Source of the DNA: Desulfomonilaceae bacterium
GTDB taxonomy: Bacteria; Desulfobacterota; Desulfomonilia; Desulfomonilales; Desulfomonilaceae
Direction of reading: 5' to 3'
Assembly: GCA_041662605.1 (NCBI GenBank)
Contig: JBAZSD010000001.1
Coordinates: 282,694-346,693 of the forward strand
DNA length: 64,000 nucleotides
The position numbers and the translations under genes are program-made. Of the stretch, positions 7,235-16,676 are shown piece by piece. Each line of letters begins with the position of its first letter. The stretch's first letter is position 1. The notes beneath the pieces were generated by a model. It saw nothing but the letters and a program-made list of their open reading frames with translations. It was not told the DNA's origin and searched no databases.

Positions 7235-9643
7235 TTATTGTTTGAGAACCGCAAAAGACTGCTCACCGACCTGCTCCGCAGGAATGAAAGCTTCCCTGAT
7301 TTCAGGGAAAACAATCCTCAGAGCCTCATCCATGTGATCAACCAACAATATGTTGAGCCCCTTTTTGATCCTCTTGGGAACCTCAAAAAGGTCTTTTTCA
7401 TTTTCTCGTGGTATAATTACCCTTGCTACGAGGGCTCGCCTGGCGGCAAGTAGCTTCTCTTTCAGACCTCCTATGGGCAAAATTCTCCCTCTTAAGGTTA
7501 TTTCTCCCGTCATGGCAAGATCATTCGGAAAAGGTTGCTTCGTCAACGCCGAAAGAATAGCGGTTGTAATAGTTACGCCTGCTGATGGGCCATCTTTTGG
7601 AGTGGCTCCTTCCGGGACATGGATGTGGATGTCTATTTTATCGTAAAAATCAGGCTTTAGACCCAGGCTTAACGCTCGTGATCTTACGTAGCTCATAGAG
7701 GCTTGCGCGGATTCCTGCATAACTTCGCCAAGTTTACCAGTGACCGTAAATTTTCCGGAACCTGGCATGAGAGCGACCTCAACAGTCAGTAGTTCTCCTC
7801 CAACTTCTGTCCACGCCAGACCATTTGCTATACCCGTCTTGAAGGATTGTTCTTTTTCACCATACCTAAACTTTGGAGCGCCCAGAAATATCCCAATATC
7901 TCGCGGAGTAATCTCCATTCCATTGTTGATAGTTCCGTCTACAACTTTCCGGGCGACCTTCCTAAGAATCTTGGCAACTTGTCGTTCCAACTCCCTGACC
8001 CCGGCTTCACGGGTGTACCGTCTTGCGACGCGAATTAGAGCCTTGCGGGTGAAGGTAATCCGGCTTGAGGTAAGCCCATTGGCTTGGATCTGCTTTGGCG
8101 CTAGAAAGCGTTCAGCGATTCTCAGCTTTTCAAATTCGGTGTATCCAGGTAACCGAATTATCTCCATCCTATCCTGGAGTGGCGCTGGTATGCCATGCAG
8201 AGTGTTGGCCGTGGTAATAAACATCACCTTCGAAAGATCATAATCAATATCAAGATAATGATCATTGAAAGTGTGATTTTGCTCCGGATCCAGGACTTCC
8301 AGCAAAGCGGCGGACGGGTCCCCACGGAAATCCATGCTCATCTTGTCAACTTCATCCAGCAACATCACCGGGTTGATGGTCTGGCATTTCTTCATGCTTT
8401 GAATTATTTTGCCCGGGAGAGCGCCAATGTATGTGCGTCTATGTCCCCTGATTTCGGCCTCGTCACGAACCCCGCCTAGCGATATTCTCACAAATTCCCT
8501 TCCTGTCGCCCGAGCGATGGATTTTGCAAGCGATGTCTTACCGACCCCTGGAGGCCCTACCAGGCAGAGAATGGGTCCTTTGATATCCGGCGCCAGTTTT
8601 TGGACCGCGAGATATTCTATTATCCTTTCTTTTACCTCTTTGAGACCGTAATGATCGTCATCGAGAATTTGCTGAGCGTTATTAATGGGAATTTCCGTTT
8701 CTGACATGTCAGACCACGGCAGCACGAGGAACCAGTCAATATAATTCCTTACAACAGTGGCTTCCGCCGACATCGGCGCCATCATTTTCAGTTTTCGAAT
8801 TTCTTTTCGAACCCGGGACTCGGCGTCTTGGGTAAGCTTCTTTTGTTTGAGTTGCTCCTCAATTTCGGCTATCTCGGTTTTGAACTCGTCTTTTTCACCC
8901 ATTTCCTTCTGAATCGCTCGCATTTGCTCATTCAGGTAATATTCCTTCTGAGTCTTTTCCATCTGCTTTTTGACGCGTTCCCGAATTTTCTTTTCGATCT
9001 CCGAGATCTCAATTTCGCTCTGCATCAACTCAAGTAAACGTTCTATCCGTTGACGAACCGAAGTTTTTTCCAGTAACGCCTGTTTATCTTCCAACTTCAG
9101 GCTGATTTGACCAGCGATCGTATCCGCCAGTCGCCCAGGTTCCTTTATGGATTTGATGGCGTTAAGGAACTCTTGGGGGGCTTTATTGTCGGTGGCCACG
9201 TAACTTTCGGAAACGTTGCGTAATCCCCTGGCCAAGGCCTGAATTTCAATCTCACGACCCGTAAATTCGTCTTCGATAGGAGTAATCTCCACCCGGAAAT
9301 AAGGGTCATCTTCAACGAAACGCTGTATAGAAGCCCTATAGCGTCCCTCCACAAAGATCTTTATTGTGTTGTCGGGCAATTTCAATAGTTGAATTATTTG
9401 TCCGACAACACCGATAGAAAAGATGTCCTCCGCTTCAGGATTTGTCTGTTGGGCGTTTCTCTGTGAAGCGAGAAAAATCAGCTTCTCAGTCTTGATCGCG
9501 TTTTCCACGGCCTTTATGGATCTGTCTCTTCCCACAAACAGTGGCGCTACCATATGAGGGAAAACAACAATGTCTCTAAGTGGCAAAAGCGGCAACACTA
9601 TATTTGGCGAGACTATCGTTTCGTCTTTCTTTCCAAAAAACAT
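7235..9643 (-). CDS. lon: ATP-dependent Lon protease
   Basis: 802 residues, the normal length for LonA. The N-terminal LON domain starts PLLPLRDIVVFPHMVAPLFVGR. A coiled-coil stretch (residues ~185-285) precedes the AAA+ module with Walker A GPPGVGKTS and Walker B PVMLLDEVDK. The C-terminal protease domain has the catalytic serine in PKDGPSAGVT and the lysine in GGLKEKLLAA. Lon degrades damaged and regulatory proteins in the cytoplasm. It is last in the series trigger factor, clpP, clpX, lon on this strand, a grouping common in proteobacteria. The start at ATG 9643 has a GGTAG before it. It is complete and unremarkable. Confidence 0.97.
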   Translation of the reverse strand: MFFGKKDETIVSPNIVLPLLPLRDIVVFPHMVAPLFVGRDRSIKAVENAIKTEKLIFLASQRNAQQTNPEAEDIFSIGVVGQIIQLLKLPDNTIKIFVEGRYRASIQRFVEDDPYFRVEITPIEDEFTGREIEIQALARGLRNVSESYVATDNKAPQEFLNAIKSIKEPGRLADTIAGQISLKLEDKQALLEKTSVRQRIERLLELMQSEIEISEIEKKIRERVKKQMEKTQKEYYLNEQMRAIQKEMGEKDEFKTEIAEIEEQLKQKKLTQDAESRVRKEIRKLKMMAPMSAEATVVRNYIDWFLVLPWSDMSETEIPINNAQQILDDDHYGLKEVKERIIEYLAVQKLAPDIKGPILCLVGPPGVGKTSLAKSIARATGREFVRISLGGVRDEAEIRGHRRTYIGALPGKIIQSMKKCQTINPVMLLDEVDKMSMDFRGDPSAALLEVLDPEQNHTFNDHYLDIDYDLSKVMFITTANTLHGIPAPLQDRMEIIRLPGYTEFEKLRIAERFLAPKQIQANGLTSSRITFTRKALIRVARRYTREAGVRELERQVAKILRKVARKVVDGTINNGMEITPRDIGIFLGAPKFRYGEKEQSFKTGIANGLAWTEVGGELLTVEVALMPGSGKFTVTGKLGEVMQESAQASMSYVRSRALSLGLKPDFYDKIDIHIHVPEGATPKDGPSAGVTITTAILSALTKQPFPNDLAMTGEITLRGRILPIGGLKEKLLAARRALVARVIIPRENEKDLFEVPKRIKKGLNILLVDHMDEALRIVFPEIREAFIPAEQVGEQSFAVLKQ

Positions 9644-9711
9644 TTTAAGCTACCTTATGTTTAGGAATTACAGAAAGGCTATCTTGTTAGGTCAACTTGC
9701 CGTCGAATTTC

Positions 9712-10968
9712 TTAGGATGCGGATGTTTCGGCTTCTTTCTCAAAAACCAGAATACAGGGTGATCGTTTTTGTATTACATCGTCGTTCACGATAACTTCCT
9801 GAAGGTTCTTGAACTCGGGCAATTCGTACATTATGTCTAACATCGCCGCTTCGAGTATGGATCTAAGACCTCTCGCTCCGGTTTTACGATGCAGAGCCTG
9901 TGACGCTACAGAGCGAAGAGCCTCATCGGTAAATCGCAGTTTGACCTGCTCAAAACCAAAAAGCTTCTTATATTGGCGTACCAGGGCGTTTTTAGGTTCG
10001 AGAAGTATACGCACCAACGCTTCCTCATTGAGTTCATGGAGAGTCGCCGCGACCGGCAACCGCCCTACAAATTCAGGGATCAGCCCGTATCTGATCAGAT
10101 CCTCCGGTTGAACCTGTTCAAGAAGGTCGGCTACATCATCATTCTTTGACCCGCCGATTTGAGCGTTGAATCCCATAGATTTCATGTTTAGTCGCTGTTG
10201 GACCACCTTATCCAGCCCCACAAACGCTCCTCCGCATATGAAGAGTATGTTCGTTGTGTCAACCTGTAAAAACTCCTGTTGCGGATGTTTGCGGCCACCT
10301 TTGGGCGGAACATTGGCCATGGTTCCTTCAACGATTTTTAACAAGGCCTGTTGAACACCTTCGCCGGACACGTCTCGAGTTATGCTCGGATTCTCGGTCT
10401 TGCGAGATATTTTGTCGATTTCATCAATGTATACTATTCCTCGGCAAGCCCTTGATATGTCATAGTCAGCATTCTGCAGCAGGCTTAAAATAATGTTTTC
10501 AACGTCCTCACCTACGTATCCGGCCTCAGTCAAAGTCGTAGCGTCGGCGATTGCGAATGGAACGTTCAATATACGGGCTAGGGTCTGCGCCAATAGTGTC
10601 TTTCCCGAACCTGTCGGGCCGATTAACAGTATGTTGCTCTTCTGTAGTTCGACGCCATCCAGGTCGGGTTTGGAATCAATCCTCTTGTAATGGTTGTGCA
10701 CAGCGACTGATAGAATCTTTTTGGCCTGCTCCTGGCCTATCACATATTCATCCAGTGAAGCTTTAACCTCAGACGGGTTGGGAACTTTAGACTTACCTCG
10801 CCCCATCTCCTCTTTTTCATATTCTTCAGCAATAATTTCATTACAAAGTTCGATACATTCATCGCAAATGTATACAGTCGGTCCAGCAATCAATTTCCTG
10901 ACTTCGTCCTGGCTTTTCCCACAAAATGAACAATAAAGAGAAGAAAAATTGCCTTTTCTTGCTGCCAT
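9712..10968 (-). CDS. clpX: ClpX, ATP-dependent Clp protease ATP-binding subunit
   Basis: 418 residues from the ATG at 10968. The frame is open further upstream, but a GGAGG lies 5 bases before this ATG and the protein then begins with the usual zinc-binding domain: YCSFCGKS and VYICDECIELC supply four cysteines. The AAA+ part has Walker A GPTGSGKTLLAQTLA, the GYVGEDVEN pore-region motif, Walker B IVYIDEIDKI and the sensor motif RKTGARGLRSI. ClpX unfolds tagged proteins and feeds them to ClpP, whose gene is 85 bases upstream. The arrangement supports co-transcription with tig and clpP. Confidence 0.97.
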   Translation of the reverse strand: MAARKGNFSSLYCSFCGKSQDEVRKLIAGPTVYICDECIELCNEIIAEEYEKEEMGRGKSKVPNPSEVKASLDEYVIGQEQAKKILSVAVHNHYKRIDSKPDLDGVELQKSNILLIGPTGSGKTLLAQTLARILNVPFAIADATTLTEAGYVGEDVENIILSLLQNADYDISRACRGIVYIDEIDKISRKTENPSITRDVSGEGVQQALLKIVEGTMANVPPKGGRKHPQQEFLQVDTTNILFICGGAFVGLDKVVQQRLNMKSMGFNAQIGGSKNDDVADLLEQVQPEDLIRYGLIPEFVGRLPVAATLHELNEEALVRILLEPKNALVRQYKKLFGFEQVKLRFTDEALRSVASQALHRKTGARGLRSILEAAMLDIMYELPEFKNLQEVIVNDDVIQKRSPCILVFEKEAETSAS

Positions 10969-11053
10969 GTAATCCTCCTTCAGCGCGTCCTCATGAGGGC
11001 GATTTACCATGCCGGCGCTCACCCTCAAGAAAACGTCTGAGTATTTCCCTAAC

Positions 11054-11659
11054 CTAAGCTTTGTTCCTGAGATCAGAAATTGCACGATGGGTTAGCACAT
11101 TATCAACTATCCCATATTCCACCGCTTCTTCTCCGCTCATGAAATAGTCCCGTTCCGTATCCGACTCGATCCGTTCCAAGGGTTGGCCCGTGTGTTCTAC
11201 CAATATCCTGTTCAGCTCACTACGCATTCTCAGGATTTCACGAGCGTGTATTTCAATGTCCGTAGCCTGTCCCTGGAAACCTCCCATAGGCTGATGTATC
11301 AGAATTCTGGCATGAGGCAACGCATGCCGCTTCCCTTTGGTGCCTGCGGCAAGAAGCAGGGCGGCCATTGACGCTGCTTGACCAATACAGATTGTTTGAA
11401 TTTCCGGTTTTATGTATTTCATGGTGTCATAAATCGCTAGACCGGACGTCACTACTCCACCAGGAGAGTTGATATAGAAATTGATGTCCTTATCAGGATC
11501 GTCACTCTCCAAAAAAAGGAGCTGGGCGATGATGAGATTTGCCACCATATCGTCTACGGCGGTACCCAAAAAGACAATTCGCTCCTTTAAGAGGCGCGAG
11601 TAGATGTCATACGATCGTTCACCACGGCTAGTCTGTTCTACAACAATTGGAACCAACAT
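11054..11659 (-). CDS. clpP: ClpP, ATP-dependent Clp protease proteolytic subunit
   Basis: 201 residues, the standard size. The start MLVPIVVEQTSRGERSYDIYSRLLKERIVFLG is diagnostic for ClpP. The catalytic serine is in GQAASMAA near residue 98, the histidine in LPHARILIHQPMGG, and the aspartate follows in the DTERDYFMSGEEA region. ClpP assembles into a 14-mer that degrades proteins unfolded by ClpX. The gene lies 23 bases after trigger factor and 85 before clpX, in the classical tig-clpP-clpX order. Confidence 0.97.
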   Translation of the reverse strand: MLVPIVVEQTSRGERSYDIYSRLLKERIVFLGTAVDDMVANLIIAQLLFLESDDPDKDINFYINSPGGVVTSGLAIYDTMKYIKPEIQTICIGQAASMAALLLAAGTKGKRHALPHARILIHQPMGGFQGQATDIEIHAREILRMRSELNRILVEHTGQPLERIESDTERDYFMSGEEAVEYGIVDNVLTHRAISDLRNKA

Positions 11660-11682
11660 TATTCATCTCTCTCTTTTCGTAA

Positions 11683-13002
11683 TTATTCGGCCGATTCCGT
11701 TTCCTGCTCTGAATAGGCCTTTTCTGTAATGTCAGATTGACTTTCAATAAATGAATATATTTTGTCTTCAAGTAAAGAAGATGTGAAATTGTCCATCGTC
11801 TGATTTTCTTCCAACTGGTCTTTCAAGAAATCAGGAGTCCAACCGAAAATCTTTGCGCGCTTTTCCAGTTCCGAATTTATTTCGTCTCCGCTTACCTGAA
11901 TCTCTTCTTTTTCTCCAATGCCCTTAATAATTAGACCTGCCTTTACCTGTTCCATGGCTCTCGGTTTTATCGAGTCACGCTGAGCCTTATCAGGCATGGG
12001 AAACCTCTTCATGTCTATTCCCTGGCGGGCAAGATTTTCCCTTGCGCCCATAACTATGTCGTCGATTCGCGATTCAACCAGTGATTCGGGAGCTTCAAAG
12101 GGATTAGCTTCGATAATCTTTTCAACGATCTGCTTCCTCAATTGCTGCGTGGTGTCCATATCAAATGAGCGTCGCAAATCTTCAGTAACTTGTTTTTTTA
12201 AATCATCCAAAGACTCAAAGTCTCCGGCGTCTTTAGCCAGCTCGTCGTTAAGTTCAGGAACGACTCTCTCTTTGGCTTCCTTTATAGTTATGGTAAAAGT
12301 CACTGGCTTTCCGGCCAATTCCTTCCGTGGAAAGTCATCTGCGAGATCATACGTTATCGTGGCCGGTTCTCCGACCTTCAACCCAATTATTTTCGAGTCA
12401 AAATCCGGTAGATAAAAGTTTCTCCCGATTTCCAGGTGATAATCTTTTACGGTCAAAGATTTGACGGTCTCACCCTCAGCCACCGCCTCAATATCCACGA
12501 CTGTATGGTCGCCATCCTGAATATCCCTGTCCTCAGTTATTGGAACCAATCTCGCTTGTCTTTGCCTCACGGATTCCAATCGCTCGTCGACCTCTTTATC
12601 CTGGACCTCTCGAATCGTCTTTTCCAAAGATAGACCTTTATATCCCTGCACATCGAGTTCAGGAGGGGCTTCTATTTCTACCGTGTAAATAAACGGTTTT
12701 CCCGCTTCTAAAGGCTCTTGGTCCAAATGGATCACTGTTATTGGCTTGATTTTCTTTTCGTCCAGCCCAAGCTCAAAAGTCTCTTCAATAATCTTCTTGG
12801 CCGCGTCACTTTGGACTTGTTCCCTAAACAAGTTCTTCAGGATCTCCATAGGGACTTTCCCTCTACGAAACCCCTTGATTTGGGCGTTTTTTTTGAGATC
12901 CTTGTACTGTGCGTCGAGTGTTTCTGAAACTCGATCTTGAGGAACTTCGAAAGTCACTTTTTTTCTGACAGCGCTTAGATCTTCAACCTGAATGTTTGTC
13001 AT
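11683..13002 (-). CDS. tig: Trigger factor (ribosome-associated chaperone)
   Basis: 439 residues from the ATG at 13002, which has GAGGAG just before it. An in-frame TTG 28 codons upstream is rejected because it only adds sequence unlike the family. The N-terminal ribosome-binding domain contains GFRRGKVPMEILKNLF (the family's GFRxGKxP signature). A PPIase (FKBP-like) domain follows around residues 150-240 (EDRDIQDGDHTVVDIEA through PVTFTITIKEAKE), then the helical C-terminal chaperone domain. Trigger factor folds nascent chains at the exit tunnel. It is the first gene of the tig-clpP-clpX-lon block. Confidence 0.96.
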   Translation of the reverse strand: MTNIQVEDLSAVRKKVTFEVPQDRVSETLDAQYKDLKKNAQIKGFRRGKVPMEILKNLFREQVQSDAAKKIIEETFELGLDEKKIKPITVIHLDQEPLEAGKPFIYTVEIEAPPELDVQGYKGLSLEKTIREVQDKEVDERLESVRQRQARLVPITEDRDIQDGDHTVVDIEAVAEGETVKSLTVKDYHLEIGRNFYLPDFDSKIIGLKVGEPATITYDLADDFPRKELAGKPVTFTITIKEAKERVVPELNDELAKDAGDFESLDDLKKQVTEDLRRSFDMDTTQQLRKQIVEKIIEANPFEAPESLVESRIDDIVMGARENLARQGIDMKRFPMPDKAQRDSIKPRAMEQVKAGLIIKGIGEKEEIQVSGDEINSELEKRAKIFGWTPDFLKDQLEENQTMDNFTSSLLEDKIYSFIESQSDITEKAYSEQETESAE

Positions 13003-13097
13003 GACTCCTCTTTCACATAAATATTTGGCCACACCGATGGGGTCAGAAGATTTGAAATCAAAACCTGGCGGAATGGACACTGTCAACTAACATTTTT

Positions 13098-13103
13098 ATT
13101 ATA
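13098..13103 (-). promoter_or_regulatory. Possible -10 box upstream of tig
   Basis: A perfect TATAAT on the minus strand lies about 95 bases before the tig start codon. The -35 region at the right distance is only a poor match, so this is a weak promoter call supported by position between divergent genes. Confidence 0.3.
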
Positions 13104-13240
13104 CTTCTCTACGCTGCAAAAGGGAAGTTTATGAAATCCGTAACTTCCTCACTAGGTTCATTTTTCTTGAACGGCATATCGGATTCTGTTAGGGATTTCT
13201 TTCTTGCCATTTTTCGAAATAGTAACGGAGAAAATCGACT

Positions 13241-14218
13241 TTGTCCTCAAATCCAGCAAGAGTCATTCCCGTCATAAGTGTGGTGGTTCCAGTATATAAT
13301 GAAGAAGCCACCGTAGTCATCCTGGTCAACAGGTTGAACGATGTGTTTAGCAAGCTACAGGTAGATTGGGAATTGGTCTTTGCGCTGGATCCTTGCACAG
13401 ACCACACTGAAGATAAGATCCTTGAACTTATAGGCGCAGGCTTCCCAATTCGCCTCGTTAAGTTCTCCAGACGTTTCGGTAAACCTCTTTCAGTGATTGC
13501 CGGTCTCCGTCATTGTCTTGGAGAAGCATGCGTAGTAATCGACTCGGACCTTCAAGACCCACCTGAACTCATCGGAGAAATGATCGATAAATGGCGGGAT
13601 GGAAATCTGGTTGTCATAGCCCAGAGGACATCGAGGCTAGGGGAAAATTTCTTTTATCTAAAGGCTGCGGAACTTTTTTATTGGATTCTGGACAAGTTTT
13701 CTGAGGTCAAGATACCTAGAAATAGCGGTGACTTTCGGTTGCTGGATAAACGGGTTGTCGATGAAATGCTCAAGATCCACGAAAGACACGGATTCTTAAG
13801 AGGTTTGACCGCTTTGGTAGGTTTCAAGACCGCTATAATCCCATTTCAAAGGAATCCAAGACTAGCTGGAAAGACTCAAATTTCGGTTTTAGGAGCTGTC
13901 GGCATAGCGCTCGACGGGATCGTCCCATTTTCTAAAGCGCCGATACGACTTGTCCTGGCCCTGGGTCTAGTCATATTCAGCGCAGGACTTGTATCCGGGT
14001 TGGTCTTCACCATCTGGGGATTATTCAGGGGCTTTAGCGATAACTCGGGCCTACATGCGTTACTTTTGTCGTTCTGGATGTTATTTGGATTGACCATAGG
14101 TTGTCTTGGCATAGTCGGTGAGTATGTTTTGCGTTGTTACGAAGACTCCAGGGGCCGACCCTTATTTATAGTCGAGAAGATCGTGGAATCGGAAAATCTG
14201 ATGAGGAAAATGCAATAG
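13241..14218 (+). CDS. Family 2 glycosyltransferase, membrane-anchored (GtrB/DPM1-like)
   Basis: 325 residues from a TTG start with GGAG 11 bases upstream. The GT-A fold begins ISVVVPVYNEEATVVILVNRL. CVVIDSDLQDPPELI carries the DxD-like metal site and the DLQDPPE signature of the bactoprenol/dolichol-phosphate glycosyltransferase group. Two C-terminal membrane helices (about 235-260 and 270-295) are typical of GtrB/ArnC-like enzymes. It probably loads a sugar onto undecaprenyl phosphate at the cytoplasmic face of the inner membrane. It lies upstream of a sugar epimerase and an LPS-export permease, consistent with an envelope glycan role. Confidence 0.88.
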   Translation: MSSNPARVIPVISVVVPVYNEEATVVILVNRLNDVFSKLQVDWELVFALDPCTDHTEDKILELIGAGFPIRLVKFSRRFGKPLSVIAGLRHCLGEACVVIDSDLQDPPELIGEMIDKWRDGNLVVIAQRTSRLGENFFYLKAAELFYWILDKFSEVKIPRNSGDFRLLDKRVVDEMLKIHERHGFLRGLTALVGFKTAIIPFQRNPRLAGKTQISVLGAVGIALDGIVPFSKAPIRLVLALGLVIFSAGLVSGLVFTIWGLFRGFSDNSGLHALLLSFWMLFGLTIGCLGIVGEYVLRCYEDSRGRPLFIVEKIVESENLMRKMQ

Positions 14219-14314
14219 TTTCAAATTGTCCCTTCGAGATTTTGAAATATCCATACGCGACTCACGGAAGATTTCTCATTAATTGTTTAAAGTCTTTTTC
14301 GTACGGGTAGAATT

Positions 14315-15295
14315 ATGAAGGTTTTTGTTACCGGTGGCGCAGGATTCATAGGAAGCCACATTGTTGATGAACTAGTTAGACGTGATTTCGAAGTAATAGT
14401 ATACGACAATCTCTCCACAGGTTACGAGCGCCACCTGCAATCCGGATTATCCAAAGGGGGTGTTGGATTGATAGTCGGCGATATTCTTGATCTCCCTAAC
14501 ATGATTAACTCCATGAAGGGATCTGAGTTGGTCTTCCATCTGGCCGCAAATGCGGATGTCAGGGGAGGAAAAGCAAATACCGCCGTAGATCTGGAGCAAA
14601 ACATCGTCGGAACCCACAATGTGCTTGAGGCGATGAGGATCAATCACGTTCCCGAAATCGTTTTTACTAGTTCAGCTACAGTATATGGGGAACCGGACAT
14701 CTTCCCTACCCCGGAGAACTACGCCCCACTCCAAACATCGCTTTACGGGGCGTCAAAATTCTCTGCCGAAGCGATGATTCAGGCTTATGGAGAATATTTC
14801 GGGATTCGCAGCTACATGTTTAGGTTTGTCTCCTGGATTGGCGAACGATATTCACACGGAGTGGTTTATGACTTCATCAAGAAGCTCAAAACAAACCCTA
14901 ATGAGATGGAGATTCTGGGCGATGGAAACCAGCGAAAATCTTATCTGCACGTTGAAGATGGCGTTAGAGGAATCTTTCTATCCATGCAGAATATTAGAGA
15001 ACAAAAAAATGTGATAAATCTGGGGCATGAAGATTACATGAACGTGAAACGACTAGCCTCGATAGTGATAGAAGAAATGGGTCTCAAGGATGTGACATTC
15101 CGTTATACTGGTGGAGTCCGGGGCTGGCTTGGAGACAGCCCATTTGTTCATCTGGACATAAGAAAAATCGAATCCGCAGGTTTTAAACCCCAGGTGTCTA
15201 TAGAACAGGGAATTCGGAGAACCGCCAGGTATCTTCTGGAAAACGAGTGGCTACTGGAATCTCGTCCATCCGGTGGCGCCGGTTCCAGACTCTAG
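14315..15295 (+). CDS. NAD-dependent sugar epimerase/dehydratase (GalE-like)
   Basis: 326 residues with the extended short-chain dehydrogenase fold. The NAD motif is GGAGFIGSH at the N-terminus. The catalytic part has SSATVYGE (Ser-Thr) and YGASKFSAE (YxxxK). The segment HVEDGVRGIFLSMQ is usual for UDP-sugar epimerases. It acts on a nucleotide sugar, most likely as a UDP-glucose or UDP-glucuronate 4-epimerase, but the exact substrate cannot be read from sequence. It lies between the glycosyltransferase and lptG and ends 16 bases before lptG, so it is probably in the same envelope operon. Confidence 0.88.
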   Translation: MKVFVTGGAGFIGSHIVDELVRRDFEVIVYDNLSTGYERHLQSGLSKGGVGLIVGDILDLPNMINSMKGSELVFHLAANADVRGGKANTAVDLEQNIVGTHNVLEAMRINHVPEIVFTSSATVYGEPDIFPTPENYAPLQTSLYGASKFSAEAMIQAYGEYFGIRSYMFRFVSWIGERYSHGVVYDFIKKLKTNPNEMEILGDGNQRKSYLHVEDGVRGIFLSMQNIREQKNVINLGHEDYMNVKRLASIVIEEMGLKDVTFRYTGGVRGWLGDSPFVHLDIRKIESAGFKPQVSIEQGIRRTARYLLENEWLLESRPSGGAGSRL

Positions 15296-15311
15296 GTGAG
15301 CGATAGGCAAT

Positions 15312-16400
15312 TTGAGAATTCTAGACAGATATATCATCCGTGAGTTCATGAAAATATTCTTAATTTGTCTCACAGTGTTTGTATTTGTATTTTTACTCAT
15401 CGAGATCACCGACAAAATTAAGTATTACTTTCAATACAACCCTCCCGGATTCCTGATGCTGAAATATTTCCTTGTAAAGATTCCGGGCTATCTTTTTTTT
15501 GCTTTACCGATGGCGATTTTACTCGCCGGGATGCTCACGCTTCTTTTGATGGCGAAGCATTCCGAATTGATAGCAATGCAGGCAGGTGGTATTGACGCTA
15601 TTAGCATAGCCAAACCTGTAATAATTGTTGGTTTAATAGGGTCGGCATTTATGTTTCTATCCAATGAAACGATCATCCCCTGGTCTAACCGATATAGCGA
15701 GTATATTCAAAATGTAGAAATAGCAGGTAAAAGAGAAACCACATTCGTGCGATTTGATCAAATATGGCTCAAATCGGCGGACTCAATTACGCATATCAGA
15801 AAATATGACAGGCATAATCTTACCCTGGAAAGAGTTTCGGTCATACGCTGGGATAGCCATTTCAATTTCGTCGACAGGGTTGTTGCGGATAAAGCCAAGT
15901 GGTGGAACAATCAGTGGATTTTTTATGGAGTAAGTCGGACTGTTAAAAAGCTGGACGGCAACTTTGTTGTGGACACAATTCCATCTATGAAAGGCCCCTT
16001 GGACAAAAAGCCAAGTGACTTTGAAAAAGGAGAAACGCCAACTAAGGAGATGAATCTCACCCAATTGGGCGAACTAATAGACAAACTTGATTCCGAGGGG
16101 CAAACTCCCACTCGCTATCTGGTCGACTGGCATGACAAAATCGCATTTCCTCTTGTATGTCTCATCATGGCTGCGCTAAGTGTTCCATTCGCTGTGCGTG
16201 CAGGGCCGCGAGGCGGAGGAGTCGCAATCGGGCTTGCGGGTTCACTCGTGATAGCTTTTAGTTATTGGATCGTGCATACCATGTTCATCGCATTGGGACA
16301 TGGAGGTTACATCCCGCCTATTGTGGCCGCCTGGGCGGCAAATGCCTTATTCGGACTCGCCGCCGGCATACTCCTGTTGAACGCTTGTACATCAATTTGA
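15312..16400 (+). CDS. lptG: LPS export permease, LptF/LptG family
   Basis: 362 residues of the YjgP/YjgQ family, from a TTG start with GGTGAG upstream. The N-terminus MRILDRYIIREFMKIFL is the usual opening of this family. Three membrane helices come first, then a periplasmic beta-jellyroll region (about 130-250), then three more helices after DWHDKIAFPLVCLIMAALSVPFAVR. LptF and LptG form the membrane part of the ABC machine that extracts LPS from the inner membrane with LptB and passes it to LptC and LptA. The assignment to LptG rather than LptF rests on overall similarity, and no second permease is adjacent, so the symbol is tentative. Confidence 0.82.
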   Translation: MRILDRYIIREFMKIFLICLTVFVFVFLLIEITDKIKYYFQYNPPGFLMLKYFLVKIPGYLFFALPMAILLAGMLTLLLMAKHSELIAMQAGGIDAISIAKPVIIVGLIGSAFMFLSNETIIPWSNRYSEYIQNVEIAGKRETTFVRFDQIWLKSADSITHIRKYDRHNLTLERVSVIRWDSHFNFVDRVVADKAKWWNNQWIFYGVSRTVKKLDGNFVVDTIPSMKGPLDKKPSDFEKGETPTKEMNLTQLGELIDKLDSEGQTPTRYLVDWHDKIAFPLVCLIMAALSVPFAVRAGPRGGGVAIGLAGSLVIAFSYWIVHTMFIALGHGGYIPPIVAAWAANALFGLAAGILLLNACTSI

Positions 16401-16676
16401 CTCATGGGAAAATCCACAGATAAACCTCACAACATCACCCCCTTGGTCGCCAGTGTCTTCTTCCGCTCCGACTCGATGGCATATAACCCTGGGATCACGG
16501 GTTCCCTTGAAAGAAGTCTGTTACTCAACCCACGGGATTGTATCCTTAATTCATTGCGTTGAACATGGGAACAGCGTTTCCTTGAATTCCTCATTAGCCT
16601 GATTTATAACAGTCACATCCCAAATATTAACAAGACAGCGTCTAGCTTTTCATGTCAGACGCGAGACTGAGCCTTT
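16401..16676. other. Intergenic region without a clear gene
   Basis: The 276 bases between lptG and the RND pump hold an ATG-started frame of 52 codons (16404-16562) with no ribosome binding site and no recognisable sequence. I see no convincing terminator or promoter. Confidence 0.5.

Noticed and set aside
13003..13086. 28-residue N-terminal extension of trigger factor from a TTG
   Set aside because: The downstream ATG at 13002 has GAGGAG and starts at the normal family position; the extension is not like trigger factor. A tRNA was considered here and no cloverleaf forms.
16404..16562. 52-codon frame between lptG and the RND pump
   Set aside because: No ribosome binding site, no recognisable sequence and an unlikely composition.
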